The position numbers and the translations under genes are program-made. This document shows, in pieces, positions 1 through 12,100 of a stretch of DNA of 64,000 nt (its first letter is position 1; each line of letters opens with the position of its first letter). This DNA is from Emydura subglobosa. Taxonomy: Eukaryota > Chordata > Testudines > Chelidae. Where the stretch lies: assembly GCA_007922225.1 (NCBI GenBank), contig ML680053.1, positions 905,434 to 969,433 of the forward strand, read 5' to 3'. The notes below the pieces were generated by a model. It made no database searches, was not told where the DNA came from, and saw only the letters and a program-made list of their open reading frames with translations.

Positions 1-1215
1 CATAGCAAAAAAAACAATGTCTAGTGACATTCAGAGAGCAGCTGCAGATGGTGGATTGCTGCTTCCAGGCCAGAGAAACGAGCACCGGGATTGCATTGTA
101 ATGCAGGTTTGGAACAATGAGCAGTGTGGCTGCAGAACATTCAGATGCAGAAGGCTATTTTCCTGATCTGTGTGCTGAGCTTACTCCAGCGCATGGACAC
201 CAGAATGAGAGCTGGATTGAGAGCTGGGAAGCGAATGGTGAAGCCTGCAACACTTATTTTCTACCAGTCAATGGGAAACTATTTTGGAGTAGGAAAAACT
301 ACAGTGGGGGCCATTGTCATGAAAGTGTGTAGGACCATTTATTGTCTCTCGATATGCAGAACTGTAACTCTTAGCAATGTGCCCGCCATAGCGGATGGAT
401 ATGCAGCAATGAGGTTCCCAAACTAGGGTGATAGATGCATGCACATCCCTTTTTTGGCATGTTGGACAGAGTATATCATCAGAAAGGGATACTTTTCTAT
501 GGGTATGCAAGCATTGGTGGATCACCAGGAATGCCTCACCAATATCTGTGGGCTGATCCAGGAAGGTTCAAGACACTTGCATTGTTAAGGACGCAGAACT
601 GTTCAGAAAGCTGCAAGCAGATACAATCTGATGGTTGGGAAAGATTACCATAAGTGATATAGAAATGCCAGTTGTGATTTTGGGGTACCCAGAGTACCCC
701 TTGCCTCCCTGGCTTATGAAGCTGTACATGGGCCTTCTTGACAGCATCAAGGAACTATTCAACTACCAACACAACAAGAGCAGAATGATAGTTGAATGTG
801 CTTTTGGTAGATTGGATCTCAATGAGAAAAACTATCCCAATGGTGTTAGCTGCCTGTTGTGTCCTGTATAATATCTGTGAGGCAAACGGGGCAAAGGCTT
901 ACCGCCATGGTGGAGGGCAGAGGTGGAGCGGCTGTCTGCTGACTTTGAACAGCCATAGAAGAACTGTGTGGTGCTATGCAGTTGAGGGAGGCTTTGAACG
1001 ATCACATGAACAGTCAGTCCCACAATGTTCTGTGCTGCAGTGTTCTGTGGGCCTGGAGCGTTGGACACTGCTAAGAATTGTGTAGTGCTTGCTGTACATT
1101 TATAAATTACTGTTTTTCCTGAATCAATGATTATGTGGTCCTTGCTGTTCATTTACGAGTTCTGTGGGTTTTGCCTACTGCTATGCATTCTGCAGCATGT
1201 GTTAAACTAATAAAG
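1..1215 (+). mobile_element. Decayed Harbinger transposase (HARBI1-like DDE nuclease)
   Basis: Pieces of a PIF/Harbinger transposase can be read in several + frames, broken by frameshifts and stops. In order these are a helix-turn-helix-like stretch (YFGVGKTTVGAIVMKVCR, about 270-335), a following segment (NVPAIADGYAAMRFPN, about 375-424) and the C-terminal catalytic region (MPVVILGYPEYPLPPWLMK, then RMIVECAFGRLD, about 665-825). FN-x-x-x-N-K-S-R-M-x-x-E-x-A-F-G-R-L resembles the final acidic part of the DDE triad in HARBI1-family nucleases. The residue string around the second acidic position is disrupted near 425-450. An AATAAA lies at about 1208. The copy is not functional as read. Its left end lies outside the window. 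Confidence 0.8.
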
Positions 1216-2779
1216 ATAATTTTATTCTCCAAAAATAGAACTTAATTGCGTGGCAAAAACAGTACAAAAAAGTGTAAGAAACAGGTAAACTTTGTCGTGG
1301 AAAAGATCACGCAGCTTCTCTTTTAGGGTTGGATCGAGCAGAACTTTAATTGTGACATACACACAGGAAGCTATAGCTATAGGGAAGCGTAGACAGCACA
1401 TCCCTGTGCTGATCTCTGGAACTTCACCTTGGTACAAAATACAGATAGCTTATATAGGTTTTTTAAGATTCCTTTTTTCATATTGATTGTATAGTGGAGT
1501 TTCTGATACTTACAGGTCATTTACCGCACCTGGGGTACTTATAACACACAGTGGGGGTCTCACGGTGCCAGCATGTCCCGGTGATTCTTTGGTGCCAGTG
1601 AGTCCCGAGTCAGATGCAGTCACTTGCTATCTATTTGACAGGGTATGGCTGGGTGCAGTTACAAAGGTAGTTAACATCTTACAACATAGACCAACGATTT
1701 TTGCATTTCTCTTGTAGTTCTAAGACATCCTGCCTGAATTTAGCATTTCTATCACAGTTTCAGTTTAAGGCATCTTTTTACTATCACGGTTTCCAGTCTG
1801 AGACATCCTGTCTGAATTTTTGATTCCACAACTTTTAATGTAAATTAACAGAATGGAACCTTAAATTGGAAAGGCAGCAAACTCTTCTGTCCATTTCTGT
1901 GCACAAATGTAGTCCATTGTGGCTATGTACACTGACCTATGAGCACCACGGTTGCTGTTTTCCTTTTTCCCCAGTATGGAGTAGTAGGGAGAAGGATCCA
2001 GCCCATGATGCCATGAGGCATGTTGGGAGGTTGTAGGGAGCTGCTGCCATGGAGTTCTCCAAGGATAGCAAAAGGTGTGGGAAGTCCTAGGATTTTTTTG
2101 GACCTGTAGATCTACCATGATCTACAGCATTTGTGTTTGCTGTCTGGGAAGACCCATTATGTCCTGCTGCATCAGCCTCCCCTTTTCCTACTGGTGGGAT
2201 TCCTGAGCCTTTCTCCTGTCTGTTCTTTCCTTCTCCATGGTGTCCCTCCAGGCCTTCTGTTTGCAGGCTGATGCAAGCCAGTACTGCAAGATCTCACTGA
2301 ACATGGCTTCCCTAGTCCTCTTCTTTCTTCTCCTCCTCAGACTTCAGGCCTGTATTCCGCTAGCTCGTTTACTGCAATAATACCAGCTGAACTCCACACA
2401 GAGTAGCATGGGAAAGCGTCCTGCCTCAGAAGAAGAAATAAGGCAGCCATCTCTAGAAACCTTTGGGAGAAGATTGCAGAGTATCTCCGTGAAAGATTTT
2501 CATAGATATCTCTCAGGAGTGTCACTTGTATCCTCCTATGTATATAAACTAATCTGCCTGTACTGCCACCCCACCCCCTTTCTGCCCCTGCCTAAACCAA
2601 CAGGGGAATGAAAAGCAGATGCTAACTTTGTACCTCTACCTCTTCTCATGAGTAAAACAGTGAAAAGTTGATACCTGTCTCTTGTTAATTTGGGACTGAA
2701 TGCCATTTAAATTTAAACAAGGAAAAATGAATATACACACTTAACTGAAGTCCCTTCCTCTTCTTTGGGCTCATTCATA
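1216..2779. other. Interior of the putative Harbinger element
   Basis: This A/T-rich stretch lies between the transposase remnant and the Myb/SANT remnant. No convincing coding segment is visible. It would be the space between the two convergent genes if both belong to one Harbinger element. That linkage is an inference. Confidence 0.4.
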
Positions 2780-3330
2780 CTCATCTGGTGGAACTGGCTA
2801 GACTGTGGTAGAGTCTCAGATCCTAGCTTGCAACATAGCTGGACCATCCCACCACATCTCCTCTTGGCTATTCACAACAGGGGTCTTGGTCTCTGGCTCC
2901 GGAGTTATCCACAGTTGGTCTGCAGGGTGCTGATGGAGTCTGCCATGTACGACATGCAACTCATTATAAAAGCAGCAGGTCTGCAGCTCATCACCAAATC
3001 GATTGTTGGCCTCCCTGGCCTTCTGGTATGCCAGCACAGTTCCATTCCTTTCACGCAGCATTTCTGATGATCCTTGTCATACCCCTTTGCCTGCATCCCC
3101 TAGTCAATCTGCTCACAGATATCACTGTTGCTGTGGTTGGTCCATAGCTCTGCATGCACAGTCTCTTCTCCCCAAAGGCCCAGGAGATCCAATACACTCT
3201 GGCTGAGAGTAGACAGGAAGTATCTAGTGCATGGAGCTGGTATGGTGGGTTGAGTGGTTGCACTCAAGAAGACAGTTGCTAGGTGTGTCCACTGAGTTGG
3301 ATAATCGGAGGGGGCGGAGGTAAGGGGGAG
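2780..3330 (-). pseudogene. Broken Myb/SANT-like gene of a Harbinger element
   Basis: Reading the - strand in two shifting frames gives DICEQID, a stop, GMQAKGYDKDHQKCCVKGMEL, then AYQKAREANNRFGDELQTC and CFYNELHVV. This is the pattern of the Myb/SANT-like DNA-binding protein carried beside Harbinger transposases: a short trihelix domain with R-G-x-x-R-D-x-x-Q-C-x-V-K followed by the Y-Q-K-x-x-E-A-N and F-Y-x-E-L motifs. In such elements this protein binds the transposon ends and helps import the transposase. Here the frame is interrupted by stops and a frameshift, so it is a relic. It points towards the transposase at 1-1215, a common Harbinger layout. Confidence 0.65.
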
Positions 3331-3662
3331 CATTTAAAAAAATACTCAGGGAGACTTAAAGCAGTGGTGGCTTCATATCTCTGTGACCCGTGGACATTGG
3401 AGTGTACAGTTGTGATCAGATCTCTGTCCCAAGGAATGGGGCATTGTGGGTTAGCTGCTGAAGAACTGTTAAGGTTCCACTTGGACTGCATTGACCTCAA
3501 TAGATCACCCATGGCTCCACACCAGTAAGGGAGGTGATTTTACTACATCACTGTCACGGGGCACTTACATTGGTGGAGATAAATTTGAGGGTAGACATGC
3601 ACAAATAGCTCAACACAAGGCAACATAGGTTGATCTAACTTTATAGTGTACACCAGGCCTTT
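3331..3662. mobile_element. Right end of the putative Harbinger element
   Basis: Non-coding sequence runs from the start of the Myb/SANT relic to the motif AGTGTACACCAGGCCT at 3645-3660. Nearly the same terminal motif, AGTGTAGACCAAGCCT, ends the MITE at 56409-56686. I take it as the right terminal inverted repeat; the left one is outside the window. Confidence 0.5.
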
Positions 3663-5036
3663 GGCTGCCTTCCAAAAGATTAAAATGTACCTGCTTGATG
3701 CCGTTCTCCATCTTTGTTTATATAGGGTTTATAGAAGAATTTGCAATGGTGAATGTAATAGGTAGAGCCAGTTGCAATACAAATGTCCCCTTTCCCTACT
3801 TCATTCATTCATAATGCTCTCTGAAACTTAATCAGTCAAACTGAAGCTTTCAATGCTTGGTCTTAACCAAAAGATTAACTCAAAAATACTGAGGAGAATC
3901 CATTTAGCCCTTTTGGACTTAAATAAACTGTGTGGGTGGTTTCCCTTTTTTAAAAAGAAACATTTGGCACACAGATCATGGAAATGAATGAACTTAAACC
4001 TTAAAATATCTCATGTGGCTAGTCATTATTAGACACATTCTAGTGGGAGCAGTGACTGCTGCAGTTAAGGTAGGATAACTGTTTCCAGGCTACCCACCCA
4101 GTTCTGAGGTTACTCATAACGTTCTGAAACTTTCACTTTTCCCAGACGTAAGCTCTGATCCTGCAAGCAGGTCAGCTTGTCTGGACCTGTGCAGAACCCT
4201 GTTTATTTCAACAGGGCTCCCTAGTCCTAACCCTTTTCAGTTGAATAGAATGTATCACTTTATTTAATTATAGGCATTTATTTTACTGAACGGTGCTGAT
4301 TAGATTTAGATAATCCAGATTTAGATAATATTCTTGTCACTGACTGTTTCAGGATAAACTGCCACTCTGTAAAGTTACATATTTATTTTTCCATTTTACT
4401 AAGCAAAATATTGTTTTTCTTGTTTTGAGCAACTTGCTTTGGTTACTTGGATTTTGCCAAGGTGAGGAGGCTTTGTAATATTTAGTAGATTCATAGTTGC
4501 ATCCAGTTCTCTTCACACAACAAACAGTTTTTCCTCAAATTCTGTAATCAGTAGGGAAACTCCTACCTGTGGCATGTGTTGACGTTGCTTTTCAGCAGCA
4601 GGGGTAGAGAGAGCTGTTTCATCTAAAAGTGCACCTTTAAAGACTAGATAAATCTGGACAGGCTCATAGAAGGAAAAGAAGATGTCAAATGTGAGTTTAT
4701 CAGATTTTGAAAACATGTGTTGAGCATATCTAGGAATAGTATTCATCATATGAAGAAACAAGAAAACTGATCACTTTTTAAAACAAAACAAAAAAAACCC
4801 CAACCTTTTTCTCCAGATTTCTTGCAAAGGATTAATCTTTGAAGCTCTGAGGATAGTGATCAAGGCCTCTGGAATATTAAAAGGGTGTAGCTACATTCAC
4901 ATAAGTGCTGTTACTTATAATTCCTAATAACATCTAAGATTATTAAAACAAACTTCTAGAAATCTACTCATTTTACTTCTCACAAGTTGGGTATTTATAA
5001 GTAAGCTAGTCCATTTCGCTTTTTGTTTTTCTCATT
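3663..5036. other. RNF169 intron, no recognised feature
   Basis: Mostly A/T-rich unique-looking sequence. I see no splice-bounded coding segment on either strand. A short stretch at about 4150-4235 resembles a low-copy foldback repeat (see findings). Confidence 0.5.
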
Positions 5037-5629
5037 CTTTAGCACAGTGCTTCTCAATCTTTTAGGTAGCAACTATCCCTAACTTCTGAAAATTTTAATA
5101 AGTACCCCAACACTCAGTTTTCTACTCTGAGAAATACAATCTTTTTCCCCTTTACTGCTTGATGACTGTATTTCTCGTAAAGCAGGAGAGTTCTGAGTTC
5201 TGCAGTGCTGTGTGGCTGTGGCAGATCACAAAACCCCCCGATGTTTCTCCCCTCCTTCCTCCATAAAGGAGCAAAAGTCAACACCAGCCAGTCACTATGG
5301 CCTGATGGCAGGGTCACGTGCTGTTCTCCACACACAGGTTGGAACTTGTGAGGTATGAGCAGGCACAAGCGGCCCAGAGTGGATAGCAGTGCTCCCCATG
5401 GCCATCCCTAGCAGGGTGCGGGCTTGGGGCAAATCACACTGTGTGGGCCGCCTGCCCCCCAGCTGGGAGCTGGAACCGGGCAGGGAGCAGGCAGCTGCCA
5501 CCTGGCTTCCCCAGAAGTCAGCGGCTGCCACTCGCCTCCCTTCACTGGGTTTTTCGCTGCATACCCCCTGCCTGTCTCGCATACCCCCAGGGGTACACGT
5601 ACCACAGGTTGAGAAGTTATGCTTTAGCA
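5037..5629. mobile_element. hAT non-autonomous element with perfect 8-bp target duplication
   Basis: The element is 5045-5621 (577 bp). Its left end is CAGTGCTTCTCAATC and its right end GGTTGAGAAGTTATG, which are imperfect inverted repeats of the CAGTGGTTCTCAACC type typical of hAT (Charlie-like) elements. It is flanked by the identical octamer CTTTAGCA at 5037-5044 and 5622-5629, the 8-bp duplication expected for hAT. The right half is GC-rich and has open frames in several readings, but none resembles a transposase. Confidence 0.88.
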
Positions 5630-7858
5630 CAGTGCTGCAGTGTTTGCGTTCAAACAAAATTATTTAACTTTCAAAAGTTTTTAAAATATTGTCTTTAGGG
5701 TATTGTGTACACTTTGAATTTTGAGCCTAAATTTCTGGTCAATGTCCCATTAATTAGAATATGGGTTTTTCCTGCTGTGGTGGCTTTTAGAGAAACGTCC
5801 TAGTTGCAGAAGCCTATGCATCTAAATGGATATATCTGGGAAAGGGTACATGGAGAGTCACTTCCCAGCCAAATTTGGAGCCATTAGCTTGTAAACATAT
5901 GCTGTAGAGCAAACTTTTGTATAGGTCTAGGTCAAATGGAAACAAAGGTCCGAGTTACCTTTGCACAGATATGTTATTGGATGCCAACATTAACCCTTTG
6001 GCTTGAGGGAGGGAGATGTATAAGGTCTCCAAAATAGAGCACAAAAAGTATGTCAACAAGAGATGTTTTTTTCTTTAGTAAGATTTTTTGTAGAATGTTG
6101 CTGTTCTTAATATCCAAGCAAGATACCCTGAGTTTTCTGTTGATGGAGGTTATGTTTGCGCCTCTTATTGTCTGTTTCAGTAAATGAGGAAAGTTTTAAA
6201 CATTCTTGTGTGTCTCACTATACCTGGATGTTAAAGTAAAATCTGAATAGAATCATATAGATTAGAAAACAAATAGATAATTCCATGTGATTTCTACAAA
6301 TTTTGAAGAGCAAGAGAAGAGATGTAATATCTGGGTAGGATTTCAGACAGACTGCCAGAAATAACTTTAAAAAATTCTGGTTTATTAATCCCTATTTAAA
6401 TAATGTATACAGGATTCATTAATCTCTGAGATAATGTGTCCCCCATCATAAAACAAATACAGTAGACTCTCTTTAATTCACACCTCCCATTACTGAGTAA
6501 AGTCTTAGGAGTCCTGTAGCGATGGTTTGTATTACTCAGACTAATTACTTTAGTCATCTCTGGAGAAGTATTAACGAATCATGCCTCGAAAAAAATTTAC
6601 CCTCAAACCTCAGCTTCAGCATTTGGTCATACAATATTTGCTTTTGTTTCTGTCCTCCCTTCTTCCCTCTCCCCCCTTCCAGGGTTTATACATTGCCTAT
6701 GTAGGCTCAGATCCTGTAAAGAGAACTCTGTATGCACTCCTTCCCCCAACTTCATTTGGATTCTTCCATGCACAGATAACAGTTGCAAGACTGGGACCAT
6801 AGATTGTAAACTCTTCAAGGTGGAGTCTCTGTGCGTATCAAGTATTTAGCACACTTGTTTACACTGATTTAAATACTATGTACTAGTATGTTATGAAATA
6901 TTCTACATTAAAAATAGTTTTTCACTCAAGTAATTTTCGCATTCATTACCATTTTTAGCATGTTTGTTTTCTAATTTTGTTTGTTCTGTAAACTAAAAGC
7001 ACCTTGATAACTATGAGAGGATATGCAACAAACTAATGACTAAAGGAGAGCAAGAAAATATGGCAGTTAACTGTCAATTCAAACTACAAAGTCTTCTATT
7101 AATGATGAACAAATCATCACAACCCATCAGGATATTTGCTGGAGCCAATCTCTACAGACCAAGATATAGGTGAAGCTGAAAGCACTGGAGAGACACCAAA
7201 AGTGGAAGTCTAGAAACTGGAACGGAGGAACTTCATTTTTCATATTATTTTAGACCAAATTTAGAGGTGGTGGCAGGGAAGGAGAGTACTCCGGAAAAGG
7301 AAGCATGAGAATAGAAAATCAAAGCACAGTACATCCGCAATACCTTACGGCTTTAAACAATATCTGTGATCCTATCAGCAAATATTTATTGATTAAATAT
7401 CAAATGCTCCCTCACCCCAGACTTTAGGCAGCCCACTGATCTGTCATGTTGATGCAGGGTGGGAGTTTCATAAGCACTTCAGACTTGTGATTGATTTTCA
7501 GATTTGGGCACTTAAGTTGCCATGCTTTGTAAAAGCATTAAAAAAAATCAGGAGTTGGACCTCACCCTCACCCCCAAAATCATGAGATTGGGGTAAAAAA
7601 TCATGACATAAAAATAATTTTTTAAAAATCTGAGTTTTCTTTAAGTGCTTTCTGCATTTTGAGCCTATAGTATATACTGGGGTCACACTTCCAAGCTTTA
7701 TTCCATAACCTTGAGCAGGAGATGTAACAAAATATAAAATATCATAAGATTCGCAATAAAATCATGAGTTGGCATGACTGAAACCCCACCCACTGTCTTG
7801 TCATTATGTCATATCAATATGTAATTAGACTGTAAGATCCTTGAAGTTTTATTTTTTA
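5630..7858. other. RNF169 intron with weak old repeat traces
   Basis: No coding exon seen. About 6690-6860 resembles a dispersed repeat family also seen near 37150, 45060 and 62650 (segment with TTGTAAACTCTTCA and AGCACACTTG). The rest is unremarkable A/T-rich sequence. Confidence 0.45.
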
Positions 7859-8268
7859 CAGTAGTGGCTCTCAACCTTTTCAAACTAATCCACCCCTTTC
7901 AGGAGTCTGATTTGTCATGCGTACCCTACTACGTTTCACGTCACTTAAAAACTACTTGTTTACAAAATCAGACATAAAAATACAGAAGTCACAGCACACT
8001 ATTCCTGGAAAAATTGCTTACTTTCTCATTTTTACCATATAATTATAAAATAAATCAATTGGAATATAAATATCATACTTACATTTCAGTGTATAGTATA
8101 GAGAGTAGTATAAACAAGTCGTATGAAAGTTTAGTTTGTACTGACTTAGCTAGTACTTTTTTTGTAGCCTGTTGTAAAACTTGAAAAATAACTAGATGAG
8201 TTGATGTACCTCCTGGAAGATCTCTGCATATCCCCAGAGGTATGTGTACCCCTGGTTGAGAACCATTG
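7859..8268. mobile_element. hAT-type MITE, 410 bp
   Basis: The left end reads CAGTAGTGGCTCTCAACC and the right end GGTTGAGAACCATTG. The ends are inverted repeats of the hAT CAGTGGTTCTCAACC type, with a small insertion on the left. The A/T-rich interior has no transposase. I could not find a convincing 8-bp target duplication, so the exact ends may be eroded. Confidence 0.75.
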
Positions 8269-8699
8269 AGCCACAGCACCAGGAAAGCATGACCTATTAC
8301 CATATGAATTGATGTTGAAATGCAGTCAAAATATAAGTTCCTGCCAACATTTGTCTCTAACCTCCCAATATTGGTAGTGGGAGGCTGTTAATGTGAGCAG
8401 CCCTGTAACCTTTTGTGAAGATGAATTTAAAGGTTACCGTCAATGTATCTAACAAACGTAACATACTTCATGATAATCCCTTTGAACAAAACCGAAATCT
8501 GTCTTTGCTTGAGGAGCAGTGGGCTGTGTGCATGTATTCCGCATTGCACCTTTGTTGTAGGATCACGTACAAGTCGTTCTCTTAAAGTAGATGGAACTAT
8601 TTGTCTTTGTGCTTTACAAAGAGATGTAAGGGAAAAGGGGTGTCAAATATTAGATCTTACAACACCACTACCAGTTTAAGATGTGTAAAGATAGCAATA

Positions 8700-8895
8700 G
8701 CCTTGGTACTTACATAGTGTGTGTTAATGTCAAAACACTTCTCAAAAACTAGTCTTCAGAACACTCCTGTCAAGTAGTTGATGGCCCTATTTATGGATGG
8801 GGAAACTGAGGCACATAGCGGGATTGTGTGACTTTCCTACAGTGAATCATTGTCAGAAACCAGCACTATAATGAAGGATTTTCTGGCTCCCAGTT
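8700..8895 (-). repeat. MIR-like SINE, reverse orientation
   Basis: Contains GGGGAAACTGAGGCACATAG, the reverse complement of the MIR core segment that ends in TCAGTTTCCCC. The left part (CTTACATAGTG) matches the 3' tail seen in other copies here. It ends about 100 bp before an RNF169 exon. Confidence 0.7.
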
Positions 8896-8994
8896 CTATT
8901 TAATTCAGTAAATACATTGCCTCTGCTAACAGCCGTACATTGCCTCTATTAACAGCCTATTTCAAATATGTTGTTTCCTTTGTTTTATTGCTAG

Positions 8995-9141
8995 TTGAGG
9001 GAAGAAAAATTACAAGAAGAAAAAACGTCTGAGGATCTGATCCACAAGTTAATTCTAGAAGACATGGAAGTGGGGAAGAGAAAAATGGAAGAACAGCAAA
9101 AAAAAGATGAACCACTGATGCTTAAAATAAATCAAGAATGT
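8995..9141 (+). CDS. RNF169: RNF169 coding exon (UMI/MIU1 cluster)
   Basis: 147 nt, phase 0 at both ends (49 codons). The acceptor is TTTTATTGCTAG and the donor GTAAGT. It encodes LREEKLQEEK followed by TSEDLIHKLILEDMEVGKRK and MEEQQKKDEPLMLKINQEC. The TSEDLIHKL segment corresponds to the UMI-like helix of RNF168, and DEPLMLKINQ lies at the MIU1 position. The usual MIU alanine position reads L-M here, so the MIU1 fit is weak. Confidence 0.92.
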
Positions 9142-12100
9142 GTAAGTAAATACTATGCAGTTCCCACCCCAAATATAGCATTAAAACTACCCAGAATTGA
9201 CAGGATTCAGTCCTAGACCCTGTAATCACTTTTCTAGACATAGACTTTAAAATAGGTCATTTTTTTAATATTTCTCACTGTTGCACACCTGAAACTGGTA
9301 CATCACTGGAAGCTGTAGCTTCCCGACAGAACTTGCTTGATTTCTTTCTAGCCATAGAAGGACCTGAGATACCGGACTGTGCAGTTGTGGTATTTTTAGC
9401 TATAGAAAACCTACCTTAGGTGATCATTTAGAGGTTTAAATAACTCTTCTGTGCATTTGGATTCTATGGTGACTAAGACACCTGGCTTTACGGGGAAGGA
9501 ATACAAGAAATAGACCCAGTAACATTTTTAAAACACTCTAAAGCATTCCTAAAATAGTTTCTGTAATACCTGGGACGTATACGGAATACAGGATGATGTG
9601 GAATTAAGGTTTTATTGGCCACCATTTAGAATAACCTGTTTGACACGCTTCTGGCTTCCCCGCTCATGAGTAATGTGACCATTTTAAACACGTGCTGAAA
9701 AAACCTGTATAGCAAACCATACCATCACGTGTATCCTCTTTCTCACACATCCTCTCTTTCTAGAAATATACATCTACAAATTTATATAATCATGTCATCA
9801 GGGGAATATATGGCAGCATGGCAAAAGAGTAACTTCTTGTGGAAAGTACCATATAATAGTTTATAGTTGATAAAGTGTATAGTATGATAAAAGTTATTCC
9901 AATTATTAGTTAAATTGGAAAAAATGGGGATTAATATGAAAATTGAAAGGTGGCTAAGGAACTGGTTAAAGGGGAGACTACAATGGGTCATGCTGAAAGG
10001 TGAATTGTCAGGCTGGAGAGAGGTTACTGGTGGAGTTCCTCAGGGATCGGTCTTGGGACCAATCTTATTTAACCTTTTTATTACGGACCTAGGCGTAAAA
10101 AGTGGGAGTATGCTAAGAAAGATTGCGGATGACACAAAGTTGGGAGGTATTGCCAATAAAGAGAAGGACCAGGATATCAGACAAGATCTGAATGACCTTG
10201 TAAACTGGAGTAATAGAAATAGGATAAAATTTAATAGTAGAACGTGCATTTAGGGACTAATAACAGGAATTATTGCTATAAGATGGAGATGCATCAGTTG
10301 GAAGTGACAGGAGGAGGAGAAGGACCTGGGTGTATTGGTTGATCACAGAATGACTATCAGCTGCCGTGAAAAAAGTTAATGCAGTCCTAGGATGCATCAA
10401 GCAAGGTATTTCCAGTAGAGAGAGGGAGGTGTTGGTACCATTATACAAAGCGCTGGTGAGACCTCATCTGGAATATTTGTGCAGTTCTGATCCCCCATGT
10501 TTAAGAAAGATGAATTCAAACTGGAACAGGTGCAGAGAAGAGCTACTAGGATGATCCGAGGAATGGAACACCTGCCTTATGAGAGGAGACTCAAAGAGCT
10601 TGGCTTGTTTAGCCAAACCAAAAGAAGGTTGAGGGGAGATATGATTGCTCTCTGTAAATACAACAGAGCGATAAATACCAGGGAGGGAGAGGAATTATTT
10701 AAGTTCAGCGCCAATGTGGACACAAGAACTAATGGATATAAACTGGGCATCAGGAACTTTAGACTTGAAATTAGACGAAGATTTCTAACCATCAGAAGAA
10801 TGAAGTTCTGGAATAGCCCTCCAAGGGGAGTAGTGGGGGCAAAAAACCTAGATGGCTTCAAGATAGCTTGATAAATTTATGGAGGGGATGGTATGATGGG
10901 ACAGCCTAATTGGGCAATTAACTGATCTTTGACTACTAGCAGTAAATATGCCCAATGGCCTGTGATGGGATGTCAGATGGGGTGGGTTCTGAGTTACTAC
11001 AGAGAATTCTTTCCTGGGTGTCTGGCTGGTGAGTCTAGCCCACATGCTCAGGTTTTAGCTGATCTCTATATTTGGAGTTGGGAAGGAATTTTCCCCCAGG
11101 GCAGAGGCCCTAGGAGATTTTTGCCTTCTTCTGTAGCATGGGGCACGTGTCACTTGCTGGTGGATTCTCTGTACCTTGAAGTCTTTAAACCATAATTTGA
11201 GGACAATAACTCAGTCATAGGTTGGAGTCTATTATAGGAGTGGGTGGGTGAGATTGTGTGGCCTGCGTTGTGCAGGAGGTCAGACTAGATGATCATATTT
11301 GGTCCCTTCTGACCTTAAAGTCTGAGACTATGCTGATATTGAACTATTGATCTCTTAGTATCTTTTGCTGGATGACTGATTTTAGGCTCTGAGTCCTGTA
11401 GCATTTGATAATGAAATTTTTCTTCCCTAAACCACAGCTGCACATGAGAGTTCATTCCCCCCCCTCCCCAATGGTAAAACATTGGGCCAGATCTTCATCT
11501 GACATAAATTACTATAGCTCCAGGAAAGTCAGTAGATCTATGACAATATACACCAGCTGGCACTCAAATTCTGTTCTTTACATACTTCAGCTGTAGTTAC
11601 TACATGTGCTTTTGGAGACTTGAAACATTTTCCCAAGGAATAAATATTTCCTGTGTGACTTTTTTGTGTATGACAACTGACTCTTCCTTTATTAATTTCA
11701 GTTTCCTGAACGCCTCTCGGATTCAGAGAATGAAGAACCATTCCAGAGCAAACAAACGCATCGATCGGCTTTTGTCTCCAAAGGCAGTACCTATTCTTTT
11801 GCCTTCCTGGCAGGGTAAGAAACAGACTTGGTTCAGACTGGCTGTCCATAAATATGAAACATAAATATTGCTCAGTTCATTTTTTTGTTCTAAACATCCC
11901 TGAAGTACTTAAATCGAATGCAAACAGTCACCGCAGCCCAAAATAAATTCTTGATGTTTTAAAAAATTTTAGTATTGAATAATTGGTAAAATATAATCAT
12001 CGCATCCATAGAAATGTAGAGCTGGAAGGGACCTCAAGAGGTCATCTAATCCAGCCCCCTGCGCTGGAGCAGGACCAAGTAAATCTTAGACCACCCTTGA

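Noticed and set aside
5295..5698. Several open frames of 65-120 codons on both strands
   Set aside because: They overlap the GC-rich half of the hAT element at 5045-5621 and show no transposase or other domain.
8443..8679. A + strand 78-codon frame upstream of the first RNF169 exon here
   Set aside because: It has no similarity to the expected RNF169 segment, no clear splice borders, and overlaps ordinary intron sequence.
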